From Maribacter algarum (ex Lu et al. 2025) (nom. illeg.) (GTDB lineage Bacteria > Bacteroidota > Bacteroidia > Flavobacteriales > Flavobacteriaceae): DNA of 64,000 nucleotides. This document shows positions 31,301-38,588 of this stretch, in pieces. Position 1 is the stretch's first letter. Every line of letters begins with the position of its first letter. The position numbers and the translations under genes are program-made. Location of the stretch: the NCBI GenBank assembly GCA_947495915.1, contig CANMAW010000001.1:558001-622000 (forward strand). The letters are read 5' to 3'. The notes beneath the pieces are model-generated. The model did no database searches, was not told the DNA's origin, and worked only from the letters and a program-made list of their open reading frames with translations.

Positions 31301-34300
31301 ACTTCAGCCAACCTAGGACCAACTGCTCCCTTTGCGATTGGTGCTGGTGAATATCGTGTGGAAATTACACAAGACTCAGATCCTTCATGTGTCAATAACG
31401 AACGTTTCGTAATCGCAGGACCTAGTGCTGCTATTACCGCCAATACCGATGTAACTCCGATTACTTGTGTTGGTAATGATGGTGTTATTGAAATTATTGA
31501 TGTTGTCGGTGGATGGGGTGACTATCAATACTACGTAGGTACTGTTGCACCTACAGTTGTTGGTGATTATGTCGCTACACCACGTTTTGAAAACCTTGCT
31601 CCTGGTACCTACCAAGCATGGGTAATTGATCAAAATGGATGTCAACAGGAAGTGCAAAATACGATCGTACTTGCTGATCCTACTCCTATTGATGCTCAAT
31701 TACAATTGAATCAACCTAACTGTCCAAACTTTGCCGGTGAAATTCAAGTTATCAATGTTACTGGTGGACAAGGTAGTAACTATACCTATCAATTAATTAA
31801 AGATGGTACTCCAATTGGGGCACCTCAAAATACAACCGTATTCTCAGGTTTAGATGCAGGTAGTTATACTGTACAAATCGATGATCAATGGTCATGTACC
31901 TTTACTACAACAGCTATGTTATTGTATGAGCCTATCGTGCCTTTAGCTACTGTAGTAAAAACAATTGACTGTACCGTTGATCCGGGTGGACAAATTACCA
32001 TCACGCAAACAGGTGGTTCTGGTAACTTTGATTACTTAGTTACATTCCCTGATTTAACAACAACGGCTACAAATACTACAGGTGTATTTACAACTTTAAC
32101 TCAAGTAGGTGACTATGTGTTTACAATTACTGATCAAGATGCTGCGCATGCTTGTCCGGTAACTATTACACAAAACCTTCAAGACAGAATCATTCCGGTT
32201 CTTACTATTGACGCTTTCACCAATGTTACTTGTAACACTGCAGATGATGGAACTATCACTGTAAGCACGGTAGACAACGGAGTAGGACCATATACTTTTG
32301 AAATTATAGCTGGGCCTGGTAGTACCGCTACCTTCCCAATGGCACCTACTTCAAACACAAATACATCAGCTGTATTTGAAGGATTAGAAGGTAATGCTGC
32401 AGGTATTACCTATACCATCAGAGCAACTGGTGCTAACAACTGTACAGAAGATATTACTCAGGTGATTACACAACCTGATGCTATCGCTAATGTAAATGCT
32501 ACCGTTGTTGAATTTGGTTGTACTACTGGTAATAACAGTGACTTTGCGACCATTACTATTGACCAAGCAGCAATTACTGGTGGTTCAGGTACTTATGTAC
32601 GTTATGAATTTATCAACGATCAAGGTACACCTGCAACTGGTGATGACGTTGTTGTTCAAGATGGAACTAACAATAGCTATACCGAAACTGACTTCGCAGG
32701 CGGAACGTACATTATCAATGTATATGATGATAGAGGATGTATTGGAACCACTAATGCCGCTATTAATCCTTTTGATGAATTATTGCCAGCTACATTGACT
32801 GTAGATAATATCATCACTTGTGCGAATAGTGGTGAAGATGTAACGATTAATGCTTTTGGTTCTTTAACCGATTCAAGTACTCCTGCTGGATTAGCTAACT
32901 ACGAGTTTAGACAATTACCAAGTGGTACTTTTCAAGCCTCGAATCAATTTACAAACTTACCTGTTGGTAACTATGCTTTTGAAGTTCGAAATGTAAATAC
33001 AGGCTGTATCGTTTCTATTACACATACAGTAGAAGACCCAAATACCTTTGAGATAGCAACTACAGTAACTGATGTGGTATGTTTTGGTGATGATGGTACA
33101 GTTAGCTTTACTATTAGTGATGCTATAAACCCATATGCTGGTGGTTTCTCTTGGCAGATTTATTTATCACAAGGTACCGATGACTTGCTTGATGATGTTA
33201 TTGTTGCTGGTGCTTCTGGTACTTCAGCCAACCTAGGACCAACTGCTCCCTTTGCGATTGGTGCTGGTGAATATCGTGTGGAAATTACACAAGACTCAGA
33301 TCCTTCATGTGTCAATAACGAACGTTTCGTAATCGCAGGACCTAGTGCTGCTATTACCGCCAATACCGATGTAACTCCGATTACTTGTGTTGGTAATGAT
33401 GGTGTTATTGAAATTATTGATGTTGTCGGTGGATGGGGTGACTATCAATACTACGTAGGTACTGTTGCACCTACAGTTGTTGGTGATTATGTCGCTACAC
33501 CACGTTTTGAAAACCTTGCTCCTGGTACCTACCAAGCATGGGTAATTGATCAAAATGGATGTCAACAGGAAGTGCAAAATACGATCGTACTTGCTGATCC
33601 TACTCCTATTGATGCTCAATTACAATTGAATCAACCTAACTGTCCAAACTTTGCCGGTGAAATTCAAGTTATCAATGTTACTGGTGGACAAGGTAGTAAC
33701 TATACCTATCAATTAATTAAAGATGGTACTCCAATTGGGGCACCTCAAAATACAACCGTATTCTCAGGTTTAGATGCAGGTAGTTATACTGTACAAATCG
33801 ATGATCAATGGTCATGTACCTTTACTACAACAGCTATGTTATTGTATGAGCCTATCGTGCCTTTAGCTACTGTAGTAAAAACAATTGACTGTACCGTTGA
33901 TCCGGGTGGACAAATTACCATCACGCAAACAGGTGGTTCTGGTAACTTTGATTACTTAGTTACATTCCCTGATTTAACAACAACGGCTACAAATACTACA
34001 GGTGTATTTACAACTTTAACTCAAGTAGGTGACTATGTGTTTACAATTACTGATCAAGATGCTGCGCATGCTTGTCCGGTAACTATTACACAAAACCTTC
34101 AAGACAGAATCATTCCGGTTCTTACTATTGACGCTTTCACCAATGTTACTTGTAACACTGCAGATGATGGAACTATCACTGTAAGCACGGTAGACAACGG
34201 AGTAGGACCATATACTTTTGAAATTATAGCTGGGCCTGGTAGTACCGCTACCTTCCCAATGGCACCTACTTCAAACACAAATACATCAGCTGTATTTGAA

Positions 34301-37300
34301 GGATTAGAAGGTAATGCTGCAGGTATTACCTATACCATCAGAGCAACTGGTGCTAACAACTGTACAGAAGATATTACTCAGGTGATTACACAACCTGATG
34401 CTATCGCTAATGTAAATGCTACCGTTGTTGAATTTGGTTGTACTACTGGTAATAACAGTGACTTTGCGACCATTACTATTGACCAAGCAGCAATTACTGG
34501 TGGTTCAGGTACTTATGTACGTTATGAATTTATCAACGATCAAGGTACACCTGCAACTGGTGATGACGTTGTTGTTCAAGATGGAACTAACAATAGCTAT
34601 ACCGAAACTGACTTCGCAGGCGGAACGTACATTATCAATGTATATGATGATAGAGGATGTATTGGAACCACTAATGCCGCTATTAATCCTTTTGATCAAA
34701 TTAGTGATGCAACGGTTACCACTCTTGCCGATGTAACTTGTAACCCGGGTAATGATGGTCAAATTCAAGTTGGAGTAACTGTTAACCCAGCTACTGCTAC
34801 ACCGAATTTAGAATTCAACACAACGGGTTCAAATGTCGTTTACAACCAAACCAATACCTCTGGATTATTTAGTGGTCTTGAAATTGGAAACTATGTAATA
34901 ACTGTTACCAACTTAGATACAGGATGTATTGTTCAAACAACTTATGAAATTCTTGATCCAGACGTAATTGAAGTAATTGCCACTAAATTAACTGATGAAG
35001 AATGTTTAAATAACGGTGTTGATGATGGTAGTTTCAGCGTAACGATTAACAACTATACAGGTAATTACAGCTACCAAGTTTACGATAACAATGATGTTGC
35101 AGTTGTTGGTTTCGCTGGAACTGGAAACACAACTACACCTTTAATAATTTCAAATCTGCCAGGTGGCGTCTATTATGTGCGTATCACTGAAACAGATGCA
35201 CCTTTCTGTGAAGAAGATTCTAATAGAGTTACAATTATAGCTCCAGAATTTCCAGTATCAGTAACCGTAAGTGAACAGGCAAGTCCAAGTTGTACAGATG
35301 ATCAAGGTAGTATTTTGGTTGACCCTGAAGGGGGAGTAGCACCATATACAATCACCTTAACGAATACAACTACATCACAAACATATACAGAAACTAATGT
35401 TGATGCATTCATCTTTTCAGGGTTATCTGGAGGTAATTTCGATATCTCTGTAACTGATGCTATGAGTTGTCCGATTACTGATACTATTACTTTGGTTACA
35501 CCTGATGCTTTAGTTCCAACTATTGTTTCAACAAACCTAGTATGTTACAATGATAATACGGCTTCTGTTACGGCTTCCGTAAATACGAGAAACGTCACTC
35601 CGAATTACTTATATCAGTTAAACAGATATGATGCAACCGGAACTACTATTGTAACTACTTCTGCAAATCAGACATCGAATACCTTTACTGGCCTTAATGC
35701 TGGCTTCTATAGTATCACTGTAAATGATGATGTTTCATGTTCGGAAGAAACTCCAATAGTTGAGATTACTAATCCGACTCAGGTGGAAGCACAACTGATT
35801 CGAACAAGTCCGTTAACTTGTGCAACCGGTGTTGAACTATTACTTTCTGCAACAGGAGGTAGTGGAACTTATGAGTACAGTGTTGATGATATCAATTGGA
35901 TTCCGATGACCGGAAATACCGCGGCTATTCCTAATGCTTCTATCACCGGACCATTGGGCGCAGGAGTCTATCGTTATTTCGTTCGTGATGCTGTAAATAC
36001 TTGTGCATCTGTTCAAAGTAATGAAATATCTGAAGATGCAATTGAACCATTAATTTTAACTCTTGATACCTCAGCAGCATTTATAAATTGTAATGGAGAT
36101 AACACTGCATCAATATATGCGTCAGCAACTGGTGGCCTTGGCAACTACATGTATGAATTATATACTGATGTTTCATTAAACCCTGTTTCTCGTATTGCGG
36201 GTCCACAAAGTCTTGGGGAGTTCTCAAACTTAGGTGACGGAACTTACTATGTAAATGTACTAAGTGATGATTGTACAACACCTGCGCGACAGGTAATCAT
36301 TACAGAACCTACACCTTTAGATTATACCGATGAAGTAACAAATGCATTATGCTTTGGAGACGAAAACGGAACAATTACTGTTGAACTTTCAGGAGGGTCT
36401 GATGGCTATCAATATGCTATTTCTCCAAACCTAAATCAGTTTGATGATGAAAATACATTTGATGGTTTAGCCCCTGGAGATTACACAGTAATTGCACAAG
36501 ATCAAAACGGATGTTTTATTGAGTTACAATATACCATTACGCAACCTGAACTATTAACAGTTTCAGCGACTGGAACTCCAGAAGTTTGTTTTGGTGATGA
36601 AGATGGAACTATTAATCTTACTATCGAAGGAGGTACTGCACCTTATAGTACGATGCTAAGCACCGAAAGTAATTTTGTACAAGATAGAACATCGTTTAAC
36701 GGCTTACCTGCAGGAATTTACATCATTCTTGTTCGAGATGCCAATGGCTGTGAAACTGATACCGCTATTACTATAGAAGCTGGAGCAAACTTAAATGCAA
36801 CTGTTGAACCGATATACGAATGTACTGGTGATACACCATCAAATTATGTGAATATTACATTAGAAGATTCTTCAGTATTAGGTGATGTGCTTTATGCTTT
36901 AGATTCAACAGATCCTAATGATATGCAATTGAATCCAGATTTTAGAAATACCGCTCCGGGTTCACATTTTATTGCCATTGCACATGCTAACGGTTGTATT
37001 AGAACTATTGATTTCGAAATTGAAAACTTCGAACCACTAACCTTATCATTAGAACAAAGTGGAATCAATAGAATCACAGCTACAGCTGCTGGAGGAAAAG
37101 AAAACTATACCTTCATATTTGATGGTATTGATAATGGATCTGATGATACCTTCATTATTAATAGAACTGATACCTATGTGGTTACTATTATTGACGAAAA
37201 CGGATGTCAAGTACAGGCAAATATATTTATGGAATTCATAGATATAGAAATTCCAAACTTCTTTACTCCTGATGGAGATGGACAAAACGATGTTTGGATG

Positions 37301-37510
37301 CCACGTAATCAAGAAGCTTTCCCTGAAATACTAACAATCATTTTTGATCGTTATGGTAGAGAGGTTTACAGATTGACCCTAAATACCCCTGGTTGGGATG
37401 GTCTTTACAAACAAAGCGAGTTACCTACCGGTGATTACTGGTATGTTATCAAGCTAAGAGGAGAAAGAGACAGTCGTGAATTTGTTGGACACTTTACCCT
37501 TTATCGATAA
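19334..37510 (+). CDS. sprB: giant SprB-like gliding/adhesion protein, type IX type B substrate
   Basis: 6058 residues. A signal peptide ends at YSQ (about residue 24). Residues of about 40-400 form a module with RYAGLYWSATYPSD, VLFDGF and ACYADVTALV. A DUF11-like domain lies at about 410-520. From about 750 to 5950 are many SprB-type repeats of roughly 80-100 residues, each with a Cys, a DGTI-like strand and YSIDGG/DYTVxVxD-like ends. A lectin-like insert occupies about 1294-1497. Two large internal duplications are at residues 1758-2933 and 3927-5121. The end, from IPNFFTPDGDGQNDVW at about 5973, is the type B sorting domain. In Flavobacterium, SprB is moved along the cell surface and drives gliding; the sprF-like gene overlapping its stop by one base supports the same identity. 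The paralogue problem remains: it could be another giant adhesin of the family. Confidence 0.85.
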   Translation: MKPNFTKKLIVLSILLLGFVGYSQEYTPFTRTYPSGDNFRYQTNIKGDLTIIGNQILNRDGNTTTTEPEDGYNNLSTDNNNNWETGGRRNYNDYKNMQNINVDPGGGRFNSSTTTFNFPQADCNIIRYAGLYWSATYPSDTANGSYGGTWNSYVSNTIPVGNNRQNDFNQVQFRVPGGNYVNITADEVLFDGFTSTDPSVRQNSPYACYADVTALVTALADPTGDYTVANIRATTGGLTPGGGSTGGWTLVIVYENPTLTGKLITTFDGFARVNNGNSVNINYNGFTTIPAGPVIADIGAATLEGDFRITGDGMSISSAGNFPTFTPMSNGSNPANNFFNSNITLNGAELPGRNPSSLNTLGFDADIFNLNNFSNSVIQNGETAATFRFSTGGDQYYPFFNSFNIEIIEPEIVLEKRVEDIAGNDITGQGVNLGQVLDYVLSFRNIGNDDGDNYTIRDVLPINVTLNEGAMVLPPGVTYTYDEPTRTVVFTIPNNLIEVGDPTSSIRMRVRVAENCFDFIDACTDLIQNLAFSTYQGVFNNNPITDDPSVTEFNNCTPPIPGATNFLLDDLENCNFTRTVQLCGDDVLLDAGDNFDTYVWVSDDNNNGLYDATDTVLQTGTSDTFVVDQEGTYIVDKIVADPCKGFKEVFVVERFGSNSVNPIIDYFNTVNADADVTNDIEGEIVTCSIDGDQLAKIFLCGAGDSQILQSNITDAQTISWEQLDEGSCSAAPDDCANKNASCGWNQIATGSTHTVTSAGKFRLVVTYQNGCFNRFYFDVYQNNLNIEYNTRDIICTTDGFINITNLGSNYGFELIDITNNNILVPFSANNGPNFSITSNGQYRVDVVQLDSSGNPIPNACIFSTPEIGIRDRDFQVDIETTAANCNSQGTIKIDILNVEPNYTYTLRQSDGTLIDDETAQVDNTHTFNVNAGDYIIEAASDDGCTFSQNVTVARTPDPTLSALLTRDIGCSAGMITMTAADGFPNPDYGFAIWSKDGVSPYTTIADIPGSAYQVEEVFTFGWRDTDFDLIDEYFAGEDGTYVFVVVDANDCFAFSNPVTITDNGAMTIAITDDSNVSCSGSSDAGITIVPTGGVGPYSYSIDAGTNTQTTPTFVGLSAGIYDIQVTDSSGCTIDTTHEIIEPFPLSASAGVSRDATCDPNGAEVRITNVTGGTAPYEYSFDGGGSYGVSTTATLPPGSYTLIVRDATTCTFPMNITVEGEPTPPTVSLTPEVNYNCDGTGTITATPDITTYNYTYELDGVLNSPDPTSNIFPNVAPGTYTIRTNYIPQTTPAPSLLLQEDFGSGLTIQNPNTTGYFYEEQTTTTNPNIRPGDTDTFINDYEYAVTSSIVNPFGVWINPNDRTSNGADVDGRYLVINIGAPTTGQVIYQKTVNDIIPNRPLDVSLWLINLLRNSSTLTDPDLTIELRDTATNAVVATANTGAVPKNESWNEYVLSLNPGANTSLNLVITTNESEINGNDVAIDDISVFQDPEVCEQFVETTVTVDAGRVFTANRINSTNVSCNGLSDGTITFEVENFNATAGFDYSVDGGTTYINATTSPVTTAAIYGSGSHTILIRKTDENSCTTSVTATITEPAILVADASVTTDISCTNGGATITASASGGIPTYEYQLEDTLGGILTAYQTTTTFTGIAAGDYIIRVRDVNLCVDPIDVPLTVAPTNTIVFDIVATNCYSGANDATIQVNVTDGNGDYTFSINGGPWITPTPANATTHTFANLSNGNYTINVSDGSGCIGTLQNVTINPELTVTANAANITACGTSTDIDITANGGDTNYVYAVVPNGNAVVDGDFSTTNPVAVTAAGDYDVHVRDNGGAAGYCSDVFTITIVQDAPIAITPTPTPVTCFGGSDGAINIIVDSGGFGPFEFSIDNGATYDSDSSFVNLSAGTYQVRVRDANACETTAIDVVVAEPAQLVAEAILTQDYTCNQLGQITVGSVTATSGGSGDYQYSINGGAWTTATTGGHTFVDLTDGTYTIRVRDANAISCETTLTDIIINPLPVEPVLTTAVDYNCDGTGDVTVTPFDAAYTYILDGVLPGQTGTGANVFADVAVGTHTITVNYGSDCTIDTTVIVEPGNAFEASITAFENLDCNADNSGTITITANNFGASGFEYSIDGGSTFIGPFSSAEQITGLSAQVHNIIVRDVDEPIAGCTVNLSQTLTEPTAIVADASITEQFTCDNTGATITASATGGTPTYEYQLEDTIGTVITAYQTTTTFTNLPAGDYIVRARDNNLCSDPIDTAITVVAPVNPTFTTTPTACYSGANDASILVDVTSVPGNGGFQFSINGGPFVSPTPTTATTYTFNNLANGTYTIDVRDGFGCNAAQQTVTINPELTVTANAANITACGTSTDIDITANGGDTNYVYAVVPNGNAVVDGDFSTTNPVAVTAAGDYDVHVRDNGGAAGYCSDVFTITIVQDAPIAITPTPTPVTCFGGSDGAINIIVDSGGFGPFEFSIDNGATYDSDSSFVNLSAGTYQVRVRDANACETTAIDVVVAEPAQLVAEAILTQDYTCNQLGQITVGSVTATSGGSGDYQYSINGGAWTTATTGGHTFVDLTDGTYTIRVRDANAISCETTLTDIIINPLPVEPVLTTAVDYNCDGTGDVTVTPFDAAYTYILDGVLPGQTGTGANVFADVAVGTHTITVNYGSDCTIDTTVIVEPGNAFEASITAFENLDCNADNSGTITITANNFGASGFEYSIDGGSTFIGPFSSAEQITGLSAQVHNIIVRDVDEPIAGCTVNLSQTLTEPTALVADASITEQFTCDNTGATITASATGGTPTYEYQLEDTIGTVITAYQTTTTFTNLPAGDYIVRARDNNLCSDPIDTAITVVAPVNPTFTTTPTACYSGANDASILVDVTSVPGNGGFQFSINGGPFVSPTPTTATTYTFNNLANGTYTIDVRDGFGCNATQQTVTINPELTAVVDVQAVTNCADGTITVTPTGGDANYSYAYVLTGTPVSATDFGPSNTYTVTAGNDGDYDIYVWDNAAGTPHCEYMETVTVDPATAIAFTATPNDPECHDGVGSIDIAISSGDIPYQIRIVDLDNAGASNQTATNILAATHSFYNLLTGEYEVYVQDANGCETQLTPNITINNPDELTATITPILPAACGSVDPNDYGFQFVGYPTTYPPGTTIEFSADGGATWTGDDSVPGTTDQLMGYISGTSVFPSMRTVVGGVEICRTDLPRYIIPYPLDDLDISISTVVVGCNELQVTVQGTAGVPNYEYTFADDPSTFNIATATWTAPIPGAYTWTGLVPGRTYVFYVRDNTGCVRQSNVNVNDITTNPLEITATYEPSCSGANDAEITYTITDTDATTHPSMRWEFYNANTGALVQTNAGHPAAIPTASTITVSGLAPGEYYIVVTEVDASNVDACVSGSENLIVDELNPITASLNKLSDISCSSPGLIAIENINGGGGTFTYTVTGPAPFTTITATSDNPVSIPANSPAGNYNVTITDQYGCFTDLGPINLDLTPNPTIDSMVVDNCATPTSLTINATSTAAQILYSIDGGTNYEDNGGVFNNLATGTYAIAIIDSNGCTDTDSIEIFPVLEANVTLTKLIDCTVSPDAEITIDVTFGSSSYDYEITNGLGSVVARTALPTNPFVFATSVPEDYTITIYDNGTAAPECNRVFNVTIPAAVIPAFTEVHEDVTCNGSTDGTITLTETSNGINPLTYTITPAAGSFNAATNTFENLPVGTYTVTGTGTNNCTFDITGIVIDEPAPIVIPAPTVVEFGCTVGNNSNNASITINSGGIVGGSSTYVRYEFINDQGTPATGDDVIVQDGSSLTYTETNTAGGTYIINAYDDNGCIGTNNATILPFVEISNPTVTITQDLTCNPGDDAEVTIGIVLNPSTATPTLAYSIVGTDNAYSVLNQATNAFTAIGVGNYEVTVENTDTGCIVQTAFEIEDPNTFEIATTVTDVVCFGDDGTVSFTISDAINPYAGGFSWQIYLSQGTDDLLDDVIVAGASGTSANLGPTAPFAIGAGEYRVEITQDSDPSCVNNERFVIAGPSAAITANTDVTPITCVGNDGVIEIIDVVGGWGDYQYYVGTVAPTVVGDYVATPRFENLAPGTYQAWVIDQNGCQQEVQNTIVLADPTPIDAQLQLNQPNCPNFAGEIQVINVTGGQGSNYTYQLIKDGTPIGAPQNTTVFSGLDAGSYTVQIDDQWSCTFTTTAMLLYEPIVPLATVVKTIDCTVDPGGQITITQTGGSGNFDYLVTFPDLTTTATNTTGVFTTLTQVGDYVFTITDQDAAHACPVTITQNLQDRIIPVLTIDAFTNVTCNTADDGTITVSTVDNGVGPYTFEIIAGPGSTATFPMAPTSNTNTSAVFEGLEGNAAGITYTIRATGANNCTEDITQVITQPDAIANVNATVVEFGCTTGNNSDFATITIDQAAITGGSGTYVRYEFINDQGTPATGDDVVVQDGTNNSYTETDFAGGTYIINVYDDRGCIGTTNAAINPFDELLPATLTVDNIITCANSGEDVTINAFGSLTDSSTPAGLANYEFRQLPSGTFQASNQFTNLPVGNYAFEVRNVNTGCIVSITHTVEDPNTFEIATTVTDVVCFGDDGTVSFTISDAINPYAGGFSWQIYLSQGTDDLLDDVIVAGASGTSANLGPTAPFAIGAGEYRVEITQDSDPSCVNNERFVIAGPSAAITANTDVTPITCVGNDGVIEIIDVVGGWGDYQYYVGTVAPTVVGDYVATPRFENLAPGTYQAWVIDQNGCQQEVQNTIVLADPTPIDAQLQLNQPNCPNFAGEIQVINVTGGQGSNYTYQLIKDGTPIGAPQNTTVFSGLDAGSYTVQIDDQWSCTFTTTAMLLYEPIVPLATVVKTIDCTVDPGGQITITQTGGSGNFDYLVTFPDLTTTATNTTGVFTTLTQVGDYVFTITDQDAAHACPVTITQNLQDRIIPVLTIDAFTNVTCNTADDGTITVSTVDNGVGPYTFEIIAGPGSTATFPMAPTSNTNTSAVFEGLEGNAAGITYTIRATGANNCTEDITQVITQPDAIANVNATVVEFGCTTGNNSDFATITIDQAAITGGSGTYVRYEFINDQGTPATGDDVVVQDGTNNSYTETDFAGGTYIINVYDDRGCIGTTNAAINPFDQISDATVTTLADVTCNPGNDGQIQVGVTVNPATATPNLEFNTTGSNVVYNQTNTSGLFSGLEIGNYVITVTNLDTGCIVQTTYEILDPDVIEVIATKLTDEECLNNGVDDGSFSVTINNYTGNYSYQVYDNNDVAVVGFAGTGNTTTPLIISNLPGGVYYVRITETDAPFCEEDSNRVTIIAPEFPVSVTVSEQASPSCTDDQGSILVDPEGGVAPYTITLTNTTTSQTYTETNVDAFIFSGLSGGNFDISVTDAMSCPITDTITLVTPDALVPTIVSTNLVCYNDNTASVTASVNTRNVTPNYLYQLNRYDATGTTIVTTSANQTSNTFTGLNAGFYSITVNDDVSCSEETPIVEITNPTQVEAQLIRTSPLTCATGVELLLSATGGSGTYEYSVDDINWIPMTGNTAAIPNASITGPLGAGVYRYFVRDAVNTCASVQSNEISEDAIEPLILTLDTSAAFINCNGDNTASIYASATGGLGNYMYELYTDVSLNPVSRIAGPQSLGEFSNLGDGTYYVNVLSDDCTTPARQVIITEPTPLDYTDEVTNALCFGDENGTITVELSGGSDGYQYAISPNLNQFDDENTFDGLAPGDYTVIAQDQNGCFIELQYTITQPELLTVSATGTPEVCFGDEDGTINLTIEGGTAPYSTMLSTESNFVQDRTSFNGLPAGIYIILVRDANGCETDTAITIEAGANLNATVEPIYECTGDTPSNYVNITLEDSSVLGDVLYALDSTDPNDMQLNPDFRNTAPGSHFIAIAHANGCIRTIDFEIENFEPLTLSLEQSGINRITATAAGGKENYTFIFDGIDNGSDDTFIINRTDTYVVTIIDENGCQVQANIFMEFIDIEIPNFFTPDGDGQNDVWMPRNQEAFPEILTIIFDRYGREVYRLTLNTPGWDGLYKQSELPTGDYWYVIKLRGERDSREFVGHFTLYR
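24605..26368 (+). repeat. tandem coding repeat A, copy 1 (1764 bp, 588 residues)
   Basis: Starts exactly on a codon (Val1758). Followed head to tail by copy 2 with only two base differences noticed, at 25880/27644 (A/C, Ile to Leu) and 26357/28121 (G/A, Ala to Thr). Unit length is a multiple of three. Confidence 0.95.
26369..28132 (+). repeat. tandem coding repeat A, copy 2
   Basis: Encodes residues 2346-2933. The first 25 bases of the unit recur a third time at 28133-28157 before the sequence diverges, as expected for a tandem duplication by unequal recombination. Confidence 0.95.
31110..32776 (+). repeat. direct coding repeat B, copy 1 (1667 bp)
   Basis: Encodes Glu3927 to Asp4481. No base difference from copy 2 was noticed by eye. 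The 62 bases at 32589-32650 also match a divergent earlier module at 30666-30727. Confidence 0.95.
33030..34696 (+). repeat. direct coding repeat B, copy 2 (1667 bp)
   Basis: Encodes Glu4567 to Asp5121. It lies 1920 bp (640 codons) after copy 1; the 253 bp between the copies (32777-33029) encode a non-identical module of 85 residues. Confidence 0.95.
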
Positions 37511-38475
37511 TGCTTAACCTAGAACAACCCATGCGCAACAAAATAGTAACCTTACTGCTACTTTTATCGATCTTCGCCGCTAAAGGCCAGGAACTTACCA
37601 TTCCTCAACTTTCGCAATATCTTGCTGACAACCCCTTTGTGATGTCACCAACTTACGCGGGTATCGGTGATCATGTAAAAATTAGAATTAACGGATTAAC
37701 CCAATGGGTGGGAATAAAAGACGCACCAGATACACAATCTTTGGCGGCGGATGCACGTATTGGTGAAAAATCAGGTTTAGGAATGTTACTTTATAATGAC
37801 AGTAACGGTGAAACAAAACAACGTGGTGCTAGACTTTCATTCGCACACCATCTTACAATAGATCGCTACGACGATAAATTTTTATCATTCGGACTATCTT
37901 ATAATTTTAATCAATTTAGAATTGATATTCAGAATTTTGATGCATTAGATCCAAGTGTTACAGATGATCGAGCAACTACCAATCATAACTTTGATGTGGG
38001 GATGCTTTACCGATGGGATAAATTTTATATCAGCGCAAACGCTTCCAATTTAATCAATAAGGACTTAACAAAGTTTAATCCTATTTTTGAGCCAAATACA
38101 CTTAGAAATTATTATGTGTACACAGGTTATCGTTATAAGAAAAGTAAGAATAGTAACCTTGAAATTGAACCGTCAGTATTTTTTCAACTTTTCGAAAGTG
38201 ACGGAAGATCGGTAACCGATTTGAATACTAAATTCAGGTGGTACGATTTTGAAGATTATTACTACGCTGGTTTTACCTATAGATTCTTAAATGATCAAAT
38301 CGGTAACCCACTTTATGTGGCTCCTATTGTAGGACTTAAAAAAAGTAACTTTTACTTCGGTTACTCTTACCAAGTTATTTTAAATGAAATATTAGGTTAT
38401 AGTACTGGTACACATGTTGTTACCCTTGGTGTTGATTTATTTCAAGGTGTTAGTAATTGTAGATGTACCTATTAA
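37510..38475 (+). CDS. sprF: PorP/SprF family type IX secretion system membrane protein
   Basis: 321 residues. The signal peptide ends at AAKGQ; either the ATG at 37510 or the one at 37531 could start it. The mature part begins with the family hallmark ELTIPQLSQYLADNPFVMSPTYAG compressed as LSQY...NPxxxxPxYAG and continues as an outer-membrane barrel with GLSYNFNQFRIDI and FNIGxxY-like strands. SprF of Flavobacterium is needed to put SprB on the cell surface. The ATG overlaps the stop codon of the giant adhesin by one base (TAATG), so the two are translationally coupled. A weak AT-rich hairpin near 38514-38530 may end the transcript. Confidence 0.9.
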   Translation: MLNLEQPMRNKIVTLLLLLSIFAAKGQELTIPQLSQYLADNPFVMSPTYAGIGDHVKIRINGLTQWVGIKDAPDTQSLAADARIGEKSGLGMLLYNDSNGETKQRGARLSFAHHLTIDRYDDKFLSFGLSYNFNQFRIDIQNFDALDPSVTDDRATTNHNFDVGMLYRWDKFYISANASNLINKDLTKFNPIFEPNTLRNYYVYTGYRYKKSKNSNLEIEPSVFFQLFESDGRSVTDLNTKFRWYDFEDYYYAGFTYRFLNDQIGNPLYVAPIVGLKKSNFYFGYSYQVILNEILGYSTGTHVVTLGVDLFQGVSNCRCTY

Positions 38476-38542
38476 AGATACACACGAACTACTTTTTAAA
38501 ATTCGATGAACAAATTCTATTCAATAGAATAGTTTTCATTTA

Positions 38543-38574
38543 TTGTCATATTTCAAAGTATTAATTTAAGTTTG
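38543..38574 (+). promoter_or_regulatory. flavobacterial-type promoter of folB
   Basis: TTG at 38543-38545, 21-base spacer, then TAAGTTTG at 38567-38574, a full match to the TAnnTTTG -7 element. Transcription would start about 38580, only a few bases before the folB TTG start codon. Confidence 0.55.
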
Positions 38575-38588
38575 TCAAAATACTTGTT

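Noticed and set aside
24605-34696. Repeats considered as a CRISPR array or mobile element
   Set aside because: Units are 1.7 kb, coding and in frame with the adhesin; there are no short repeats with unique spacers, no transposase and no terminal inverted repeats.
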